Notes: generated by a model not told the origin, from the letters alone. 64,000 bases of DNA from Nocardia mikamii NBRC 108933 (GCF_001613505.1 NZ_BDCM01000012.1:1-64000), one strand, 5' to 3'; positions 28,005-43,008 are shown, numbered from the stretch's first letter. Translations and numbers: made by a program.

Positions 28005-28036
28005 ACGGCGCCCTCCGTCGGAACGGAGGGCGCCGT
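28005..28036 (-). terminator. metK terminator hairpin holding the priA ribosome-binding site
   Basis: Perfect 13-bp arms (28005-28017 and 28024-28036) around a 6-nt loop, followed on the minus strand by TTT. It starts 38 nt after the metK stop. The arm nearest priA contains GGAGGG, 10 nt before the priA GTG. It can act as a partial terminator, as a structure masking priA translation, or both. Confidence 0.65.
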
Positions 28037-28074
28037 CGGTTCTACCGCTTCCGCCACGGCAGGCGCGGACCCGA

Positions 28075-29289
<1,215 letters not shown>

Positions 29290-29332
29290 AGTTGTTCCCT
29301 CTCCCTCAACGGGTTTCTCATGTCGGGATGCG

Positions 29333-29360
29333 ACAGTAGCGGCATCGCGTCACCGCACAA
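29333..29360 (-). promoter_or_regulatory. Candidate metK promoter
   Basis: Reading on the minus strand, TTGTGC (29355-29360) and TACTGT (29333-29338) are 16 nt apart and lie about 45 nt before the start codon. The short leader leaves no room for a SAM riboswitch. The rest of the 200-bp gap to coaBC shows no gene. Confidence 0.4.
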
Positions 29361-29489
29361 CCCTTTACCTCAGACTATTCCAAACTTGCCACGGCCGGGC
29401 GGAGCGGCGGCGTTCGGGCCCTCGCACCGGCCGCCACGGGCATCCCGGCCGCGTCGCCACGGCGGCGGGGCGGCCGAACAGCTTGCGGC

Positions 29490-30707
29490 TCAACGCAACA
29501 GCGGGCCCAGCGCATCGAGAACCCGGCTGGCGAGCAGCGCCTTGGAACCGTGATCCAGCGCCTGTTCGGTGCCGTCGGCGCCGAGCAGCCAGCCGTCGTT
29601 GTTGTCGACCTCGAACGCCTTACCCTCGCCGACGGCATTGACCACCAACAGGTCACAGCCCTTGCGAGCCAGTTTCGCTCGCGCGTGGGTCAGCACATCG
29701 CCGTGTTCGTCGCCGGTTTCGGCGGCGAAACCGACAATCGCCAGGCCGCCGAGCTGCCCGTCGCGCCGCGCCTGCACCAGCCCGGCCAGAATGTCGCGAT
29801 TCTTGGTCAGCTCGATCGAATTCGGTTCGTGCGCACCCTTTTTGATTTTCGCGGCGGCCACGTTGACCGGCCGGAAATCGGCGACCGCGGCGGCCATGAT
29901 GACGGCGTCCGCGCCCACGGAGTGCTTGTCGACGGCGGTGCCCATCTGCTCGGCGGTCGTCACGTGCACGACCTCGACCGCGGCGGGCGGCTCCAGGCCG
30001 ATGGTGTTTCCGGCGATCAGGGTGACCTGGGCGCCCCGCTGAGCGGCTACCCGGGCCATGGCATAGCCCTGCTTCCCGGAACTGCGATTGCCGAGGAACC
30101 GCACCGGATCGAGCGGTTCGCGGGTACCACCCGCGGAGACGACGACGCGGCGCCCTTCCAGATCCCGGGGCAGCGCGTCGGAGCGCTCGAGCAGCAGCGA
30201 GGCCAGCGCGAAGATCTCCTCCGGTTCGGGCAGGCGGCCGGGACCGGTATCGGCGCCGGTGAGCCGCCCGGAGGCCGGTTCCATCACGGTCGAGCCGTGT
30301 GCGCGCAGCGTGGCGACGTTGGCGATCGTGGCCGGATGCTCCCACATCTCGGTGTGCATGGCGGGAGCGAAGACCACCGGACATCGGGCGGTGAGCAGTG
30401 TGGCGGTGAGCAGATCGTCGGCGCGGCCGGAGGCGGCGCGCGCCATCAGATCGGCGGTGGCCGGGGCGATGACCACCAGATCGGCCTCCTGGCCGATGCG
30501 CACGTGCGGCACCTCCGGCACATCGGCGAAAACCCCGGTGTGCACCGGATTGCCCGACAGCGCCTCGAAGGTGGCCTTACCGACGAACTGCAGTGCGGAC
30601 TCGGTGGGAATGACTCGGACGTCGTGCCCGGTCTCGGTGAACTTGCGCACCAGCGAGCACGCCTTGTAGGCGGCGATCCCGCCGCCCACGCCGACAACGA
30701 TTCGCAT
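29490..30707 (-). CDS. coaBC: Bifunctional phosphopantothenoylcysteine decarboxylase/synthetase
   Basis: A 405-residue fusion for coenzyme A synthesis. The N-terminal flavoprotein CoaC domain (1-185) has GVGGGIAAYKA, the substrate-binding PAMHTEMW and the active-site region around TARCPVVFAP. The C-terminal CoaB domain (about 190-405) has VSAGGTREPLDPVRFLGNRS and AAVADFRP. It joins cysteine to phosphopantothenate and decarboxylates the product. ATG 30707 has GAAGAGG about 10 nt upstream; a TTG three codons earlier is too close to that site. Confidence 0.95.
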   Translation of the reverse strand: MRIVVGVGGGIAAYKACSLVRKFTETGHDVRVIPTESALQFVGKATFEALSGNPVHTGVFADVPEVPHVRIGQEADLVVIAPATADLMARAASGRADDLLTATLLTARCPVVFAPAMHTEMWEHPATIANVATLRAHGSTVMEPASGRLTGADTGPGRLPEPEEIFALASLLLERSDALPRDLEGRRVVVSAGGTREPLDPVRFLGNRSSGKQGYAMARVAAQRGAQVTLIAGNTIGLEPPAAVEVVHVTTAEQMGTAVDKHSVGADAVIMAAAVADFRPVNVAAAKIKKGAHEPNSIELTKNRDILAGLVQARRDGQLGGLAIVGFAAETGDEHGDVLTHARAKLARKGCDLLVVNAVGEGKAFEVDNNDGWLLGADGTEQALDHGSKALLASRVLDALGPLLR

Positions 30708-30760
30708 CTGAATCAAGCCTCTTCGGTCCGGTGGAGAGACAGCGGGTTACGACCGCAGGG

Positions 30761-31682
<922 letters not shown>

Positions 31683-31689
31683 CCTCGGA

Positions 31690-32010
31690 TCAGGCTTCGA
31701 AGTCGAACTTCGCCAGCAGCGCCTTGCGCTGCCGGTCGCCCAGGCCCCGCAGCCGGCGGGTCGGCGCGATCTCCAGCTCGCTCATGATCTCGGCCGCCTT
31801 GACCTTGCCGACCTTGGGCAGGGCCTCCAGCAGCGCGGATACCTTCATCTTGCCGAGGACCTCGTCGGTCTCGGCGTCCTTCAGGACCGTCTTCAGGTCA
31901 GTGCCGCCACGCTTCAAGCGCTCCTTGAGCTCTGCCCGAGCGCGGCGAGCGGCAGCCGCCTTCTCCAAAGCAGCGGCGCGCTGCTCGTCAGTCAGCTGGG
32001 GAAGGGCCAC
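31690..32010 (-). CDS. mihF: Integration host factor, actinobacterial type
   Basis: A 106-residue nucleoid protein, actinobacterial mIHF/sIHF, unrelated to the E. coli IHF dimer. [20 protein letters not shown] is the typical N-terminus; [20 protein letters not shown] and the C-terminal [11 protein letters not shown] contain the helix-two-turns-helix DNA-binding region. The GTG at 32010 has GGAGG 5 nt upstream. It precedes gmk, as in M. tuberculosis. A short frame overlaps its start (see separate entry). Confidence 0.95.
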   Translation of the reverse strand: MALPQLTDEQRAAALEKAAAARRARAELKERLKRGGTDLKTVLKDAETDEVLGKMKVSALLEALPKVGKVKAAEIMSELEIAPTRRLRGLGDRQRKALLAKFDFEA

Positions 32011-32033
32011 GGTTCCTCCGTCTCATCGTTCAT
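31992..32033 (-). CDS. Possible 13-codon leader peptide overlapping mihF
   Basis: ATG 32033 opens [13 protein letters not shown] and stops inside mihF, 18 bp past the mihF start. GGAGG lies 11 nt upstream of the ATG. Part of the mihF ribosome-binding site is inside this frame, so translating it could couple to or hinder mihF. There is no evidence beyond the arrangement. Confidence 0.25.
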   Translation of the reverse strand: MNDETEEPWPFPS

Positions 32034-32624
32034 TGCTAGATCTACCTCCGGTAACCCGGTGGTCTCAGCGACCGTACCCACGCGGCGCTCCGATTGCGAA
32101 CCCACCCCCCAGGTCAGCGCCCGATTCGGGTATTCCGGCCCGTTACCGGGCAGGTCACGCGACCGAATGCGCCCAGTCGCGACGCCTGGCCCGAGGATTT
32201 CGCCAACACGCCGATGACCTGGGCTTATCCCGCTTCCAACGGGTTCGCCGGTGGTTCGGAGGCCGGCCGGATGCGGCCGTAACCGACCCGTAATCGCGCG
32301 ACCTGGAACTTTCTGAAGATTTTCCGCGTGTCGCGAATTTTTACCCCAGCGTGTCGCGGCGTGGCGTGCCAGCGGGGACCCGCTCGGCACCGATCGGCGA
32401 CGCGCGGAACAGGGCCGTACGACACTCCGGAAGGGCCGCTGAGCCGGAAAAACACGTGTGTGTAACTTCCACCCGGGAACGAGCACATACGCGCGCGAAC
32501 GAGCCGCAAACGCAAACAAACCGGTCGCCTTCCGAAGGGGTAGCCGGTGCCCGGCCCGGCGGCGCGTCGCGGACGCGATCCGCCCGGGCGCGCGACGGCT
32601 CGCGCCGGACCCGGGCGGAACGGA
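32034..32624. other. 591-bp region without a gene upstream of mihF
   Basis: Lies between the pyrF stop and the mihF start. Open frames here have no protein-like composition. It includes an AT-richer patch at 32300-32345 and another near 32440-32520. Tandem copies of GCGTGTCGCG occur at 32326 and 32349. In M. tuberculosis PE/PPE genes lie at this place; none is present here. Confidence 0.6.
32326..32358. repeat. Direct repeat of GCGTGTCGCG
   Basis: Two exact 10-bp copies at 32326-32335 and 32349-32358, 23 bp apart start to start, with an AT-rich spacer. It could be a regulatory site for mihF; no known motif matches. Confidence 0.3.
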
Positions 32625-33449
32625 TCAGGCCTGCAGGAAGGCGAATTCGTCGGCGAGCTTGTGCATTTTGGTGCGCATCGCCGCGACCGAAGGCCCGGCG
32701 CCGAGCAATTCCCGGGAGACGTTGGGGACCACGGCCGCGAACCGGTCGGACGGGATCAGCGCGCGGATCGATTCCGCGCCCCCGCCCTGCGCGCCGACGC
32801 CGGGCATCAGGACCGGACCGTTGAGCTTGCTTACGTCGACCGGCTCGGTGAGGGTCGCGCCGACCACGACGCCGACCGATCCGAATTCTTCCCCGGCGTT
32901 GCAGCCGGCCGCCTCGTCGATCATGATCTGCGCGACACTGCGCCCGTCGGCCGCGGTGACGCGCTGCACCTGGGCGGCCTCCGGATTCGAGGTGGCAGCC
33001 AGGACGAAGACCCCGCGCCCGGCCGACCGCGCGGCGTCGAGCGCGGGCGAGAGCGCACCGAAGCCGAGGTACGGCGATACCGTCACCGCATCACTGGCCA
33101 GCGGACCGTCACCCAGCCAGGCCCGCGTGTAGGCGGCCATGGTCGAGCCGATGTCGCCGCGCTTGGCGTCGGCCAGCACCAGCGTGCCGGCCTCACGCAG
33201 CGCGGCGATGGTGTCCTCGAGCACCACGATCCCACCGGAGCCGTACTCCTCGAAGAACGCCACCTGGGGTTTCACCAGCGCCACCCGGCCCGCGAACACC
33301 TCGACACAGATGTCGGAGAACCGTTTCAGGCCCTCGACGTCTTCGCCGAGTCCCCAGGCACGCAGCAACTGCGGATGGGGATCGATACCGGCGCACAGCG
33401 GGCCCAGCCGGCCCATCGCGTCGGCCAATCGCGGGCCGAACGGCGTCAC
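32625..33449 (-). CDS. pyrF: Orotidine 5'-phosphate decarboxylase (type 2)
   Basis: A 274-residue decarboxylase making UMP from OMP, of the long PyrF subfamily typical of actinobacteria and myxobacteria. The catalytic Lys-Asp motif is [12 protein letters not shown] near residues 92-103; PGVGAQGG near the C-terminus binds phosphate. The GTG at 33449 overlaps the stop of the preceding small frame (GTGA), so it is the last gene of the pyr operon. Confidence 0.95.
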   Translation of the reverse strand: MTPFGPRLADAMGRLGPLCAGIDPHPQLLRAWGLGEDVEGLKRFSDICVEVFAGRVALVKPQVAFFEEYGSGGIVVLEDTIAALREAGTLVLADAKRGDIGSTMAAYTRAWLGDGPLASDAVTVSPYLGFGALSPALDAARSAGRGVFVLAATSNPEAAQVQRVTAADGRSVAQIMIDEAAGCNAGEEFGSVGVVVGATLTEPVDVSKLNGPVLMPGVGAQGGGAESIRALIPSDRFAAVVPNVSRELLGAGPSVAAMRTKMHKLADEFAFLQA

Positions 33450-33829
33450 CGGCTCGCCCCGGCGCCCGCCAGCTCGTCCCCGGCATGCGCGGTCGGGGTC
33501 TGCGCACCGGCGGTCCCGGATTCGGCGTAGGCGTCCTCACCGCCGTAGGCGAGCAGTTCGTCGGCCTGGGCGAGAACCTCGTCCGCGCGGGCGAGCACCG
33601 CGTCGGTGAGCGCGTCCGCCTCTGCGTCGGCATCGGGCGCCGGCTTGCGCCCGATCGGCGGGATCGCCCGGAAACCGACCGTGCTGTAGCCGCCGACGTT
33701 GCGCATCCGGCGGATGTCGCCGCCTCCCGGCGGCGCTGCCTCCGCCGCGCCGAATCCCCGAATCCGCCGAGTCGTCGCCCGACCGGCCCCCGGGGGCCGG
33801 ACTCCCGCGCCGAAACCGATGGCTCCCAC
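33446..33829 (-). CDS. Small disordered protein between carB and pyrF
   Basis: A 127-residue frame, unknown family. It starts at GTG 33829 with GGAG 8 nt upstream, ahead of [14 protein letters not shown]. It has an Arg/Gly/Pro-rich first half and an acidic Ala/Asp/Glu-rich helical second half (about residues 67-100). It starts 14 nt after carB and its TGA overlaps the pyrF GTG, so it is embedded in the operon with tight coupling. No such gene lies here in M. tuberculosis as I recall it. Confidence 0.55.
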   Translation of the reverse strand: MGAIGFGAGVRPPGAGRATTRRIRGFGAAEAAPPGGGDIRRMRNVGGYSTVGFRAIPPIGRKPAPDADAEADALTDAVLARADEVLAQADELLAYGGEDAYAESGTAGAQTPTAHAGDELAGAGASR

Positions 33830-33843
33830 CGTTATCTCTCCTC

Positions 33844-37169
<3,326 letters not shown>

Positions 37170-37170
<1 letters not shown>

Positions 37171-38288
37171 CAGGCTTCCTCCATCAAACCCGCGAAGCGG
37201 TCGAACAGGTAGGCGGCATCGTGCGGTCCCGCGGCGGCCTCCGGGTGGTATTGCACCGAGAACGCACGACCGTCCACCAGGCGTACCCCTTCGACGGTGC
37301 CGTCGTTGGCGCAGGTGTGGCTGACCTCGGCGGTGCCGAACGGGGTCTCGAAGCGCTGTCCGGCCTCCCCCTCGAGCGCGAAGCCGTGGTTCTGCGCGGT
37401 GATCGAGACCGCGCCGGTGGCGTGATCGAGGACCGGGACGTTGATGCCGCGGTGGCCGAACTTCATCTTGTACGTGCCCAGGCCCAGCGCGCGGCCGAGG
37501 ATCTGGTTGCCGAAGCAGATTCCGAACAGCGGAAGTCCTTCGCCCAGAACGGATTTGGTCAGCTCGACCGCGTCGTCCTGAGTGGCCGGGTCGCCGGGTC
37601 CGTTGGAGAGGAAGACACCGTCGGGCTTCAGCTCCTTGATCTGGTCCAGCGTGACGCCGGAGGGCACCACGTGCACCCGGATGCCACGCTCGGCGAACAT
37701 GCGCGGGGTGTTGGTCTTGATACCCAGATCGACCGCTACCACGGTGAACCGGTGCTCACCGGTGGGCTCGATGGTGTACACGCCGTCGGTGGAGACCTCC
37801 CCGGCCAGATCGGCGCCGAGCATCGAGGCCTGACCGGTGACCCGGCTCAGCAACTCCTCGGCCGAGGCCGCGGCGGCGTCACCACTGAAGATGCCCGCCT
37901 TCATCGAACCGCGGGTGCGCAGGTGACGCACCAGCGCGCGGGTGTCGATACCGGCGATGCCGACGATGTGCTGGCGCTCCAGCTCGTCCTGCAGGGTGGT
38001 GGTCGCGCGCCAGTTCGAGGCCCGCTTCGCGGGGTCGCGGACCGCGTACCCGGCCACCCAGATGCGGTTCGACTCGTCGTCCTCGTCGTTCCAGCCGGTG
38101 TTGCCGATCTGCGGGGCGGTGGCCACCACGATCTGGCGGTGGTAACTGGGGTCGGTCAGGGTCTCCTGATAGCCGGTCATCGCGGTGCAGAACACCGCTT
38201 CGCCGAGCGTCTCGCCCTCGGCGCCGAACCGCCGGCCCCGGAACACCCGTCCGTCCTCGAGCACCATCACCGCGGCGCGGTCGCTCAT
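37170..38288 (-). CDS. carA: Carbamoyl-phosphate synthase small chain
   Basis: A 372-residue glutaminase subunit. The N-terminal CPSase_sm_chain domain includes [17 protein letters not shown]; the C-terminal class I amidotransferase has the nucleophile Cys in [10 protein letters not shown] and the His/Glu of the triad in YHPEAAAGP. It supplies ammonia to CarB, whose start codon overlaps its stop. A 38-bp gap separates it from the preceding membrane-protein gene. Confidence 0.97.
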
Positions 38289-38326
38289 TCGCTCACCTCG
38301 TTCACCAGAAATCCAGCCTTCACGTT

Positions 38327-38842
38327 CTATTCGTCTCCCGTCGCCGCGCCGGTCTGTCCCGTCGCGGATATGGCCGTCCAGGCCGGATACACCGTCTTGT
38401 CGTCGCCGCGGAACCCGGTATCGACCTCGGTTCCCGTCGGCAACTTCCAGCGAATAACCAGCACACCATTGTCGGTCATCACCTTGCCTGCGTGGCCGCG
38501 TTCGGTGCGGACCGCGGTGATGGACTCCTGCGGAATCCAGATCACCTCAGCGCCGTCGCGTTCCAGCAGGATCCCGCGTTCGAAGCGAGTCAACTCCGCC
38601 GTGGCGCGGAAGCCCAGATCTCCGACCACGATGCGGTTCTGCCAGCTCGGAGCCAACGTGGTGCCGGTGTACAGCCCGGTCGTCGGCTCGAGCACCTGCG
38701 CGCCCAGATCCGCCGGCACCGTCGGCAGCTCCCCGACCGAGGAGGCCTGCTTCCGGGCCCGCACGAGCCAGGAGCGATACATCAACCACAGGAACAAGGC
38801 GAACAGGGCGGCCAGCCCTATCACCCACAGTGTTCGCTCCAT
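38327..38842 (-). CDS. Membrane-anchored protein of the pyr operon (Rv1382-like)
   Basis: A 171-residue protein with one N-terminal membrane helix ([18 protein letters not shown]) and a soluble domain of beta character, with [15 protein letters not shown] and [11 protein letters not shown] resembling a PH-like fold. It matches in place and size the Rv1382 export or membrane protein between pyrC and carA in M. tuberculosis. Its ATG overlaps the pyrC stop by one base (TAATG). Its function in pyrimidine synthesis is unknown. Confidence 0.82.
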   Translation of the reverse strand: MERTLWVIGLAALFALFLWLMYRSWLVRARKQASSVGELPTVPADLGAQVLEPTTGLYTGTTLAPSWQNRIVVGDLGFRATAELTRFERGILLERDGAEVIWIPQESITAVRTERGHAGKVMTDNGVLVIRWKLPTGTEVDTGFRGDDKTVYPAWTAISATGQTGAATGDE

Positions 38843-40182
38843 TATCGCCCCACTCTCCCCGCCAGGGCGGTCGTGGCCACTCCGTCGCGGGCGGTGATCC
38901 GCCCGCGCAGCATCGTGGCGGCGACCTTGGCGGGCAGGGTCATCGCCTCGTACGGCGTGTTGTCGGAAATGCTCGCCAGCTCCCGCGCGCGCACGGTCCA
39001 CGACGCATCCGGGTCGATCAGGGTCAGGTTGGCCGGTTCGCCGACCGCGATCGGGCGGCCCTGATCGTCGAGTCCCGCGATGCGGGCCGGGTTCTCGCTC
39101 ATCACCTTCGCCACCCCGCGCCAGTCGAGCAGGCCGGGAGCGACCAGGGTCTCCACGATGATCGACAGCGCGGTCTCCAGTCCCAGCATGCCGGGACGGG
39201 CGGCGGCGAACTCGCAGCACTTCTCTTGTTCGGCGTGCGGGGCGTGGTCGGTGGCCACACAGTCGATCACTCCGTCGGCCAGGGCCTTGCGCAGGGCCTG
39301 AGCGTCGGAGGCCTCGCGCAGCGGCGGATTGACCTTGTTCACCGCGTCGTAGGTCTCGAGCCGCGAATCGTCGAGCAGCAGATGATGCGGGGTAACCTCT
39401 GCCGTGATCGAAATCCCTTGCGCCTTGGCCCATTTCACCAGTTCGACGGTGCCCGCGGTGGAGGCGTGGCAGATGTGCACCCGGGCTCCGGCGTCGCGGG
39501 CCAGCAGCGCGTCGCGGGCCACGATCGACTCCTCGGCCGCGCGCGGCCAGCCGGCCAGGCCCAGCCGGGCGGCGTTCGGGCCCTCGTGCGCGACGGCGCC
39601 CTGAGTGAGCCGCGGCTCCTCGGCATGCTGGGCGATCAGCACGCCGAGAGATTTCGCGTACTCGAGCGCGCGGCGCATGATCAGCGGGTCGTAGACGCAG
39701 TGCCCGTCGTCGGAGAAGACCCGCACCCGGCCCTCACCGGCGGCCATGGTGCCCATCTCGGCCAGTTGCTTGCCGGCCAGGCCGACGGTCACCGCGCCGA
39801 CTGGATGCACATCGACCAGCCCGACCTCCTGCCCGCGCCGCCACACGTGATCGGTGACGACCGAGGTGTCGGCCACGGGATAGGTGTTGGCCATCGCGAA
39901 CACGGCGGTGTAGCCACCCAATGCCGCTGCGGCCGAACCGCTTTCGATGGTTTCGGTGTCCTCGCGGCCGGGTTCGCGCAGGTGGGTGTGCAGGTCGACG
40001 AAGCCGGGGAGCAGGATCCGGCCGTCCGCCTCCAGCACCTCGGCATCGGCGGCGACCTCGACGCCGTCGACGGTCGCACCGGATCGCTCACCGAGCGCGA
40101 CGATCACACCGTCGCGCACCAGCACGTCGACCGGCTCGCCCTCGCCGTAGGGCCGCACGCCCCGGATAACCAGATCGCTCAC
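38842..40182 (-). CDS. pyrC: Dihydroorotase
   Basis: A 446-residue zinc amidohydrolase that cyclises carbamoyl aspartate to dihydroorotate. [16 protein letters not shown] gives the first two His ligands and substrate Arg; AQHAEEP, ICHAST and [12 protein letters not shown] give further His and the catalytic Asp. It is the class I type of about 440 residues. The GTG start overlaps the TGA of the 38-codon frame that separates it from pyrB. Confidence 0.96.
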   Translation of the reverse strand: MSDLVIRGVRPYGEGEPVDVLVRDGVIVALGERSGATVDGVEVAADAEVLEADGRILLPGFVDLHTHLREPGREDTETIESGSAAAALGGYTAVFAMANTYPVADTSVVTDHVWRRGQEVGLVDVHPVGAVTVGLAGKQLAEMGTMAAGEGRVRVFSDDGHCVYDPLIMRRALEYAKSLGVLIAQHAEEPRLTQGAVAHEGPNAARLGLAGWPRAAEESIVARDALLARDAGARVHICHASTAGTVELVKWAKAQGISITAEVTPHHLLLDDSRLETYDAVNKVNPPLREASDAQALRKALADGVIDCVATDHAPHAEQEKCCEFAAARPGMLGLETALSIIVETLVAPGLLDWRGVAKVMSENPARIAGLDDQGRPIAVGEPANLTLIDPDASWTVRARELASISDNTPYEAMTLPAKVAATMLRGRITARDGVATTALAGRVGR

Positions 40183-40295
40183 GCGCCCTCACCTTCCACG
40201 TCGAAGCTCATGCTCATGCTCACGCGGTACCGATGCACACGAGCGGGGGCCTGCGGGATTACGCGGGCTGCCGCCTCCGGCCCTGTTCCACTCAT
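40179..40295 (-). CDS. 38-codon frame coupled between pyrB and pyrC
   Basis: The frame starts at ATG 40295, which overlaps the pyrB stop (ATGA), and ends in a TGA that overlaps the pyrC GTG (GTGA). It encodes [20 protein letters not shown] ... [12 protein letters not shown], with no membrane helix or known motif. Fitting both overlaps exactly is what one expects of a translated cistron; without it pyrC would lose coupling to pyrB. Lack of a known homologue keeps confidence moderate. Confidence 0.45.
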   Translation of the reverse strand: MSGTGPEAAARVIPQAPARVHRYRVSMSMSFDVEGEGA

Positions 40296-41257
40296 GCGAC
40301 GGCCTCCCCCGCGCCGACCAGCAGGCGGAACAGCACCGCCATGCGCATGTGCACACCGTTGGTGACCTGTTGCAGCACTGCGGCTTTGGGCGAATCCGCG
40401 ACCGCCGAGGCGATTTCCATACCGCGCAGCATCGGGCCCGGGTGCAGGACGACCGCGTCGTTGTCGAGCAGGGCCATGCGCCGCTCGTTCAGTCCGTAGG
40501 CGATGGAGTATTCGCGGGCCGACGGGAAGAAGCCGCCGTTCATCCGCTCGGCCTGCACCCGCAGCATCATCACCGCGTCCGCGCCGGGCAGCGCCGCGTC
40601 GAGCGAATGCGAGACCTGCACCGGCCACTGCTCGACCCCGACCGGCAGCAGGGTGCGCGGCGCGACGAGCACCACCTCGGCGCCGAGGGTGTCGAGCAGG
40701 AAGGCGTTGGACCGCGCGACCCGGCTGTGCAGGATATCGCCGACGATCACGATGCGCTTGCCCGCCAGCTCGCCCAGTCGCTGCCGCAGCGTCAGCGCGT
40801 CCAGCAGGGCCTGGGTGGGATGTTCGTGCGTGCCGTCGCCGGCGTTGACGATCGCGGGACCGCTTCCGGTGTAGCCGCCCGAACCGGCGTCCAATTCGCC
40901 GAACCAGCGGGCGATCTGATGGGCCGCCCCGGAGGCCGGATGCCGCACGATCAGCGCGTCGGCCCCCGCCGCGTGCAGGGTCAGCGCGGTGTCACGCAGC
41001 GACTCGCCCTTCGACACCGAGGAGCTCGAGGCGCTGACGTTGATGACGTCGGCGCTCATCCATTTGCCCGCGACCTCGAACGACACCCGGGTGCGGGTGG
41101 AGTTCTCGAAGAACACGGTCATCACGGTGCGCCCGCGCAGGGTGGGCAGTTTGCGGACCTCACGGCCGAGCAGCGCCTGTTCGAAGCGCTGGGCGTCGTC
41201 GAGGAGTTCGGTGGCGGTGGTGCGGTCGAGATCGGTGACCGAGAGCAGATGCCTCAC
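40292..41257 (-). CDS. pyrB: Aspartate carbamoyltransferase catalytic chain
   Basis: A 321-residue enzyme joining carbamoyl phosphate to aspartate. The carbamoyl-phosphate-binding motif [12 protein letters not shown] is near residue 54, and [12 protein letters not shown] and the C-terminal [11 protein letters not shown] are typical of the family. No regulatory PyrI partner is present, which is usual in actinobacteria. The GTG start overlaps the pyrR stop (GTGA). Confidence 0.96.
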   Translation of the reverse strand: MRHLLSVTDLDRTTATELLDDAQRFEQALLGREVRKLPTLRGRTVMTVFFENSTRTRVSFEVAGKWMSADVINVSASSSSVSKGESLRDTALTLHAAGADALIVRHPASGAAHQIARWFGELDAGSGGYTGSGPAIVNAGDGTHEHPTQALLDALTLRQRLGELAGKRIVIVGDILHSRVARSNAFLLDTLGAEVVLVAPRTLLPVGVEQWPVQVSHSLDAALPGADAVMMLRVQAERMNGGFFPSAREYSIAYGLNERRMALLDNDAVVLHPGPMLRGMEIASAVADSPKAAVLQQVTNGVHMRMAVLFRLLVGAGEAVA

Positions 41258-41916
41258 CGCTCATCCCCCTGATGCAGATAGACGCCGTCGTGACCGTCGT
41301 GTTCGCTGAGCAGGACGGACACGTCCTCACTGCGCGAGGTGGGCACGTTCTTGCCGACGTAGTCGGCGCGGATCGGCAGTTCCCGGTGGCCGCGGTCGAC
41401 CAGCACCGCCAGCTGCACCGCACGCGGGCGGCCCAGATCGCGCAGACCGTCCAGTGCCGAGCGCACGCTGCGGCCGGAGAACAGCACGTCGTCGACGAGA
41501 ACGACCAGCGCGTCGTCGATACCGCCCTCGGGGACCGAGGTCCGTTCCAGCGGGCGATGCGGGCGGTTGCGCAGGTCGTCGCGATACAGCGTGATGTCGA
41601 GCGAACCGAGGGCGGGACGCACGCCGGAGAATTCCTCGATGCGATCGGTCAGCCGCGCGGCCAGGGTGGTGCCGCGGGTGGGGATGCCGATCAGCACCAC
41701 CCGGGGCGCCTCGGGATCCGACGAATCCAGCGCGGTCTTCTCGATGATCTGATGCGCCATGCGCGCGATGGTCCGGCCGACATCGGAGGCGGACAACAAT
41801 TCACGCCCGGCGCGGACCCACTCGGGGTCGTGCCGCTGCGAGTATTCGGCAGCGCTCGACCTGGCAGCCCGTTCTTCGGGCGCGACGCGGCCGCCGCGCT
41901 CTTCGGGCACGGCCAT
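41254..41916 (-). CDS. pyrR: Bifunctional pyr regulator / uracil phosphoribosyltransferase
   Basis: A 220-residue PyrR, the RNA-binding regulator of pyr operons with a side uracil phosphoribosyltransferase activity. The PRPP-binding loop is [19 protein letters not shown], and [11 protein letters not shown] and LDITLYRDD are family segments. About 38 extra residues precede the conserved start, many charged. ATG 41916 has GGAGG 5 nt upstream. It is the first gene of the pyr operon, and a PyrR-loop-like element lies in its leader. Confidence 0.93.
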   Translation of the reverse strand: MAVPEERGGRVAPEERAARSSAAEYSQRHDPEWVRAGRELLSASDVGRTIARMAHQIIEKTALDSSDPEAPRVVLIGIPTRGTTLAARLTDRIEEFSGVRPALGSLDITLYRDDLRNRPHRPLERTSVPEGGIDDALVVLVDDVLFSGRSVRSALDGLRDLGRPRAVQLAVLVDRGHRELPIRADYVGKNVPTSRSEDVSVLLSEHDGHDGVYLHQGDER

Positions 41917-41932
41917 GCCGACCTCCTTCCCC

Positions 41933-41943
41933 GCCTCACCGGA
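41933..41943 (-). promoter_or_regulatory. PyrR-binding-loop-like element in the pyrR leader
   Basis: On the minus strand the leader reads TCCGGTGAGGC, which fits the UCCnGnGAGGC core of known PyrR-binding loops. It ends only a few bases before the ribosome-binding GGAGG of pyrR. This matches the mycobacterial model, in which PyrR blocks translation initiation rather than causing attenuation. Confidence 0.45.
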
Positions 41944-41975
41944 CGGTCCGTTAAAGGATGTCTTTTCGATGCCTG

Positions 41976-41981
41976 AGCCTA
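41976..41981 (-). promoter_or_regulatory. -10 element of the pyr operon
   Basis: Minus-strand TAGGCT with a TGC extension, about 60 nt before the pyrR ATG. It would give a leader of roughly 50 nt containing the PyrR loop. No good -35 is visible, as is usual with an extended -10. Confidence 0.4.
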
Positions 41982-42124
41982 GCAGCGCCGCCCCGGCCTC
42001 CCGTCGGCGGGGGTCCCGCTGTGAGCCCCGCCACCTGCGGCTATGCGAACACATCACGCACGCGCCACAACCGTTGGCCGGGACTGTTTCATACAGCGTA
42101 AACCGGATGTGGGATGCTCGGAGG

Positions 42125-42991
42125 GTGAGCAACGAAGCCGACTTCACCGAGCCCCGCCGGATCACCTTCCGCGGCCACGGCGGCATCGCCCTGGCCGGGG
42201 AGAGCTGGGGGCCGGCCGACGGCCCGCTGGCGGTCTTCCTGCACGGCGGCGGCCAGACCCGGCACTCGTGGAAGGAATCGGGCGCCGCGCTGGCGAAGGT
42301 GGGAATGCACGCCGTCCTGCTGGACGCCCGCGGTCACGGCGAGAGCGACTGGGCGCCGGACGGCGACTACTCGCGCACGGCGATGACCGCCGACCTCCTG
42401 GACATCCTCGCCGAACTCGACCGGCCCGCCATTGTGGTCGGTGCGAGCATGGGCGGATTGACCGCACTGCTGGCAACCGCCCGCCCCGGCCGGGAGCGCA
42501 TCGCCGGACTCGTTCTGGTCGACGTCGTGCCGCGCCCGGAACACAAGGGCGTGGAACGGGTCATGAACTTCCTCGGCGGCCACCCCGAGGGCTTCGCGTC
42601 CCTGGAGGAAGCCGCCGACGCGGTGGCCGAATATCTGCCCCACCGTCGCCGGCCGCGCAACCCCGAGGGCCTGCGGCGCAATCTGCGGCTGCGCGAGGAC
42701 GGGCGCTGGTATTGGCACTGGGATCCGGCGATGATGTCGAGCCGGCCGGAAGACATCGAACTGCAGACCAGCGACCTCGAGGATGCCGCCCGCGCGCTCG
42801 AGATCCCGGTGCTGCTGGTGCGCGGGCGCCTGTCGGACGTGGTCAGCGAACAGGGCGTCGCCGACTTCCGCGCGCTGGTGCCGCAGATGGAATACGTCGA
42901 GATCACCGGTGCCGCGCATACCGCCGCCAGCGACGTCAACGACGAATTCTCCGACGCGGTGGTCGATTTCGTGCGCGCGCACCTGAGCTGA
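42125..42991 (+). CDS. Alpha/beta hydrolase
   Basis: A 288-residue alpha/beta-fold hydrolase. The oxyanion HG motif is [14 protein letters not shown], the nucleophile Ser is in GASMGG (near residue 100), and the catalytic His is in [11 protein letters not shown] near the end; the acid is probably the Asp of RLSDVV. Epoxide hydrolase and esterase relatives exist; the substrate is not evident. I use GTG 42125; ATG 42107 is in frame and also plausible, and GGAGG sits too close to the GTG. A short hairpin follows the stop. Confidence 0.85.
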   Translation: MSNEADFTEPRRITFRGHGGIALAGESWGPADGPLAVFLHGGGQTRHSWKESGAALAKVGMHAVLLDARGHGESDWAPDGDYSRTAMTADLLDILAELDRPAIVVGASMGGLTALLATARPGRERIAGLVLVDVVPRPEHKGVERVMNFLGGHPEGFASLEEAADAVAEYLPHRRRPRNPEGLRRNLRLREDGRWYWHWDPAMMSSRPEDIELQTSDLEDAARALEIPVLLVRGRLSDVVSEQGVADFRALVPQMEYVEITGAAHTAASDVNDEFSDAVVDFVRAHLS

Positions 42992-43008
42992 TCCGGGCCG
43001 CCCGGATC
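42990..43008 (+). terminator. Short hairpin after the hydrolase gene
   Basis: GATCCGGGC and GCCCGGATC are perfect arms around one C, overlapping the TGA stop. It can fold into a 7- to 8-bp GC-rich stem and probably ends transcription, or reduces it, before the AlkB promoter. Confidence 0.4.

Noticed and set aside
29290..29489. SAM riboswitch upstream of metK
   Set aside because: The leader from the likely promoter is only about 45 nt and shows no SAM-element core.
31992..32519. Longer frame ending at 31992, read as a protein upstream of mihF
   Set aside because: The composition is not protein-like and the frame passes through the probable mihF promoter; only the last 13 codons have a ribosome-binding site.
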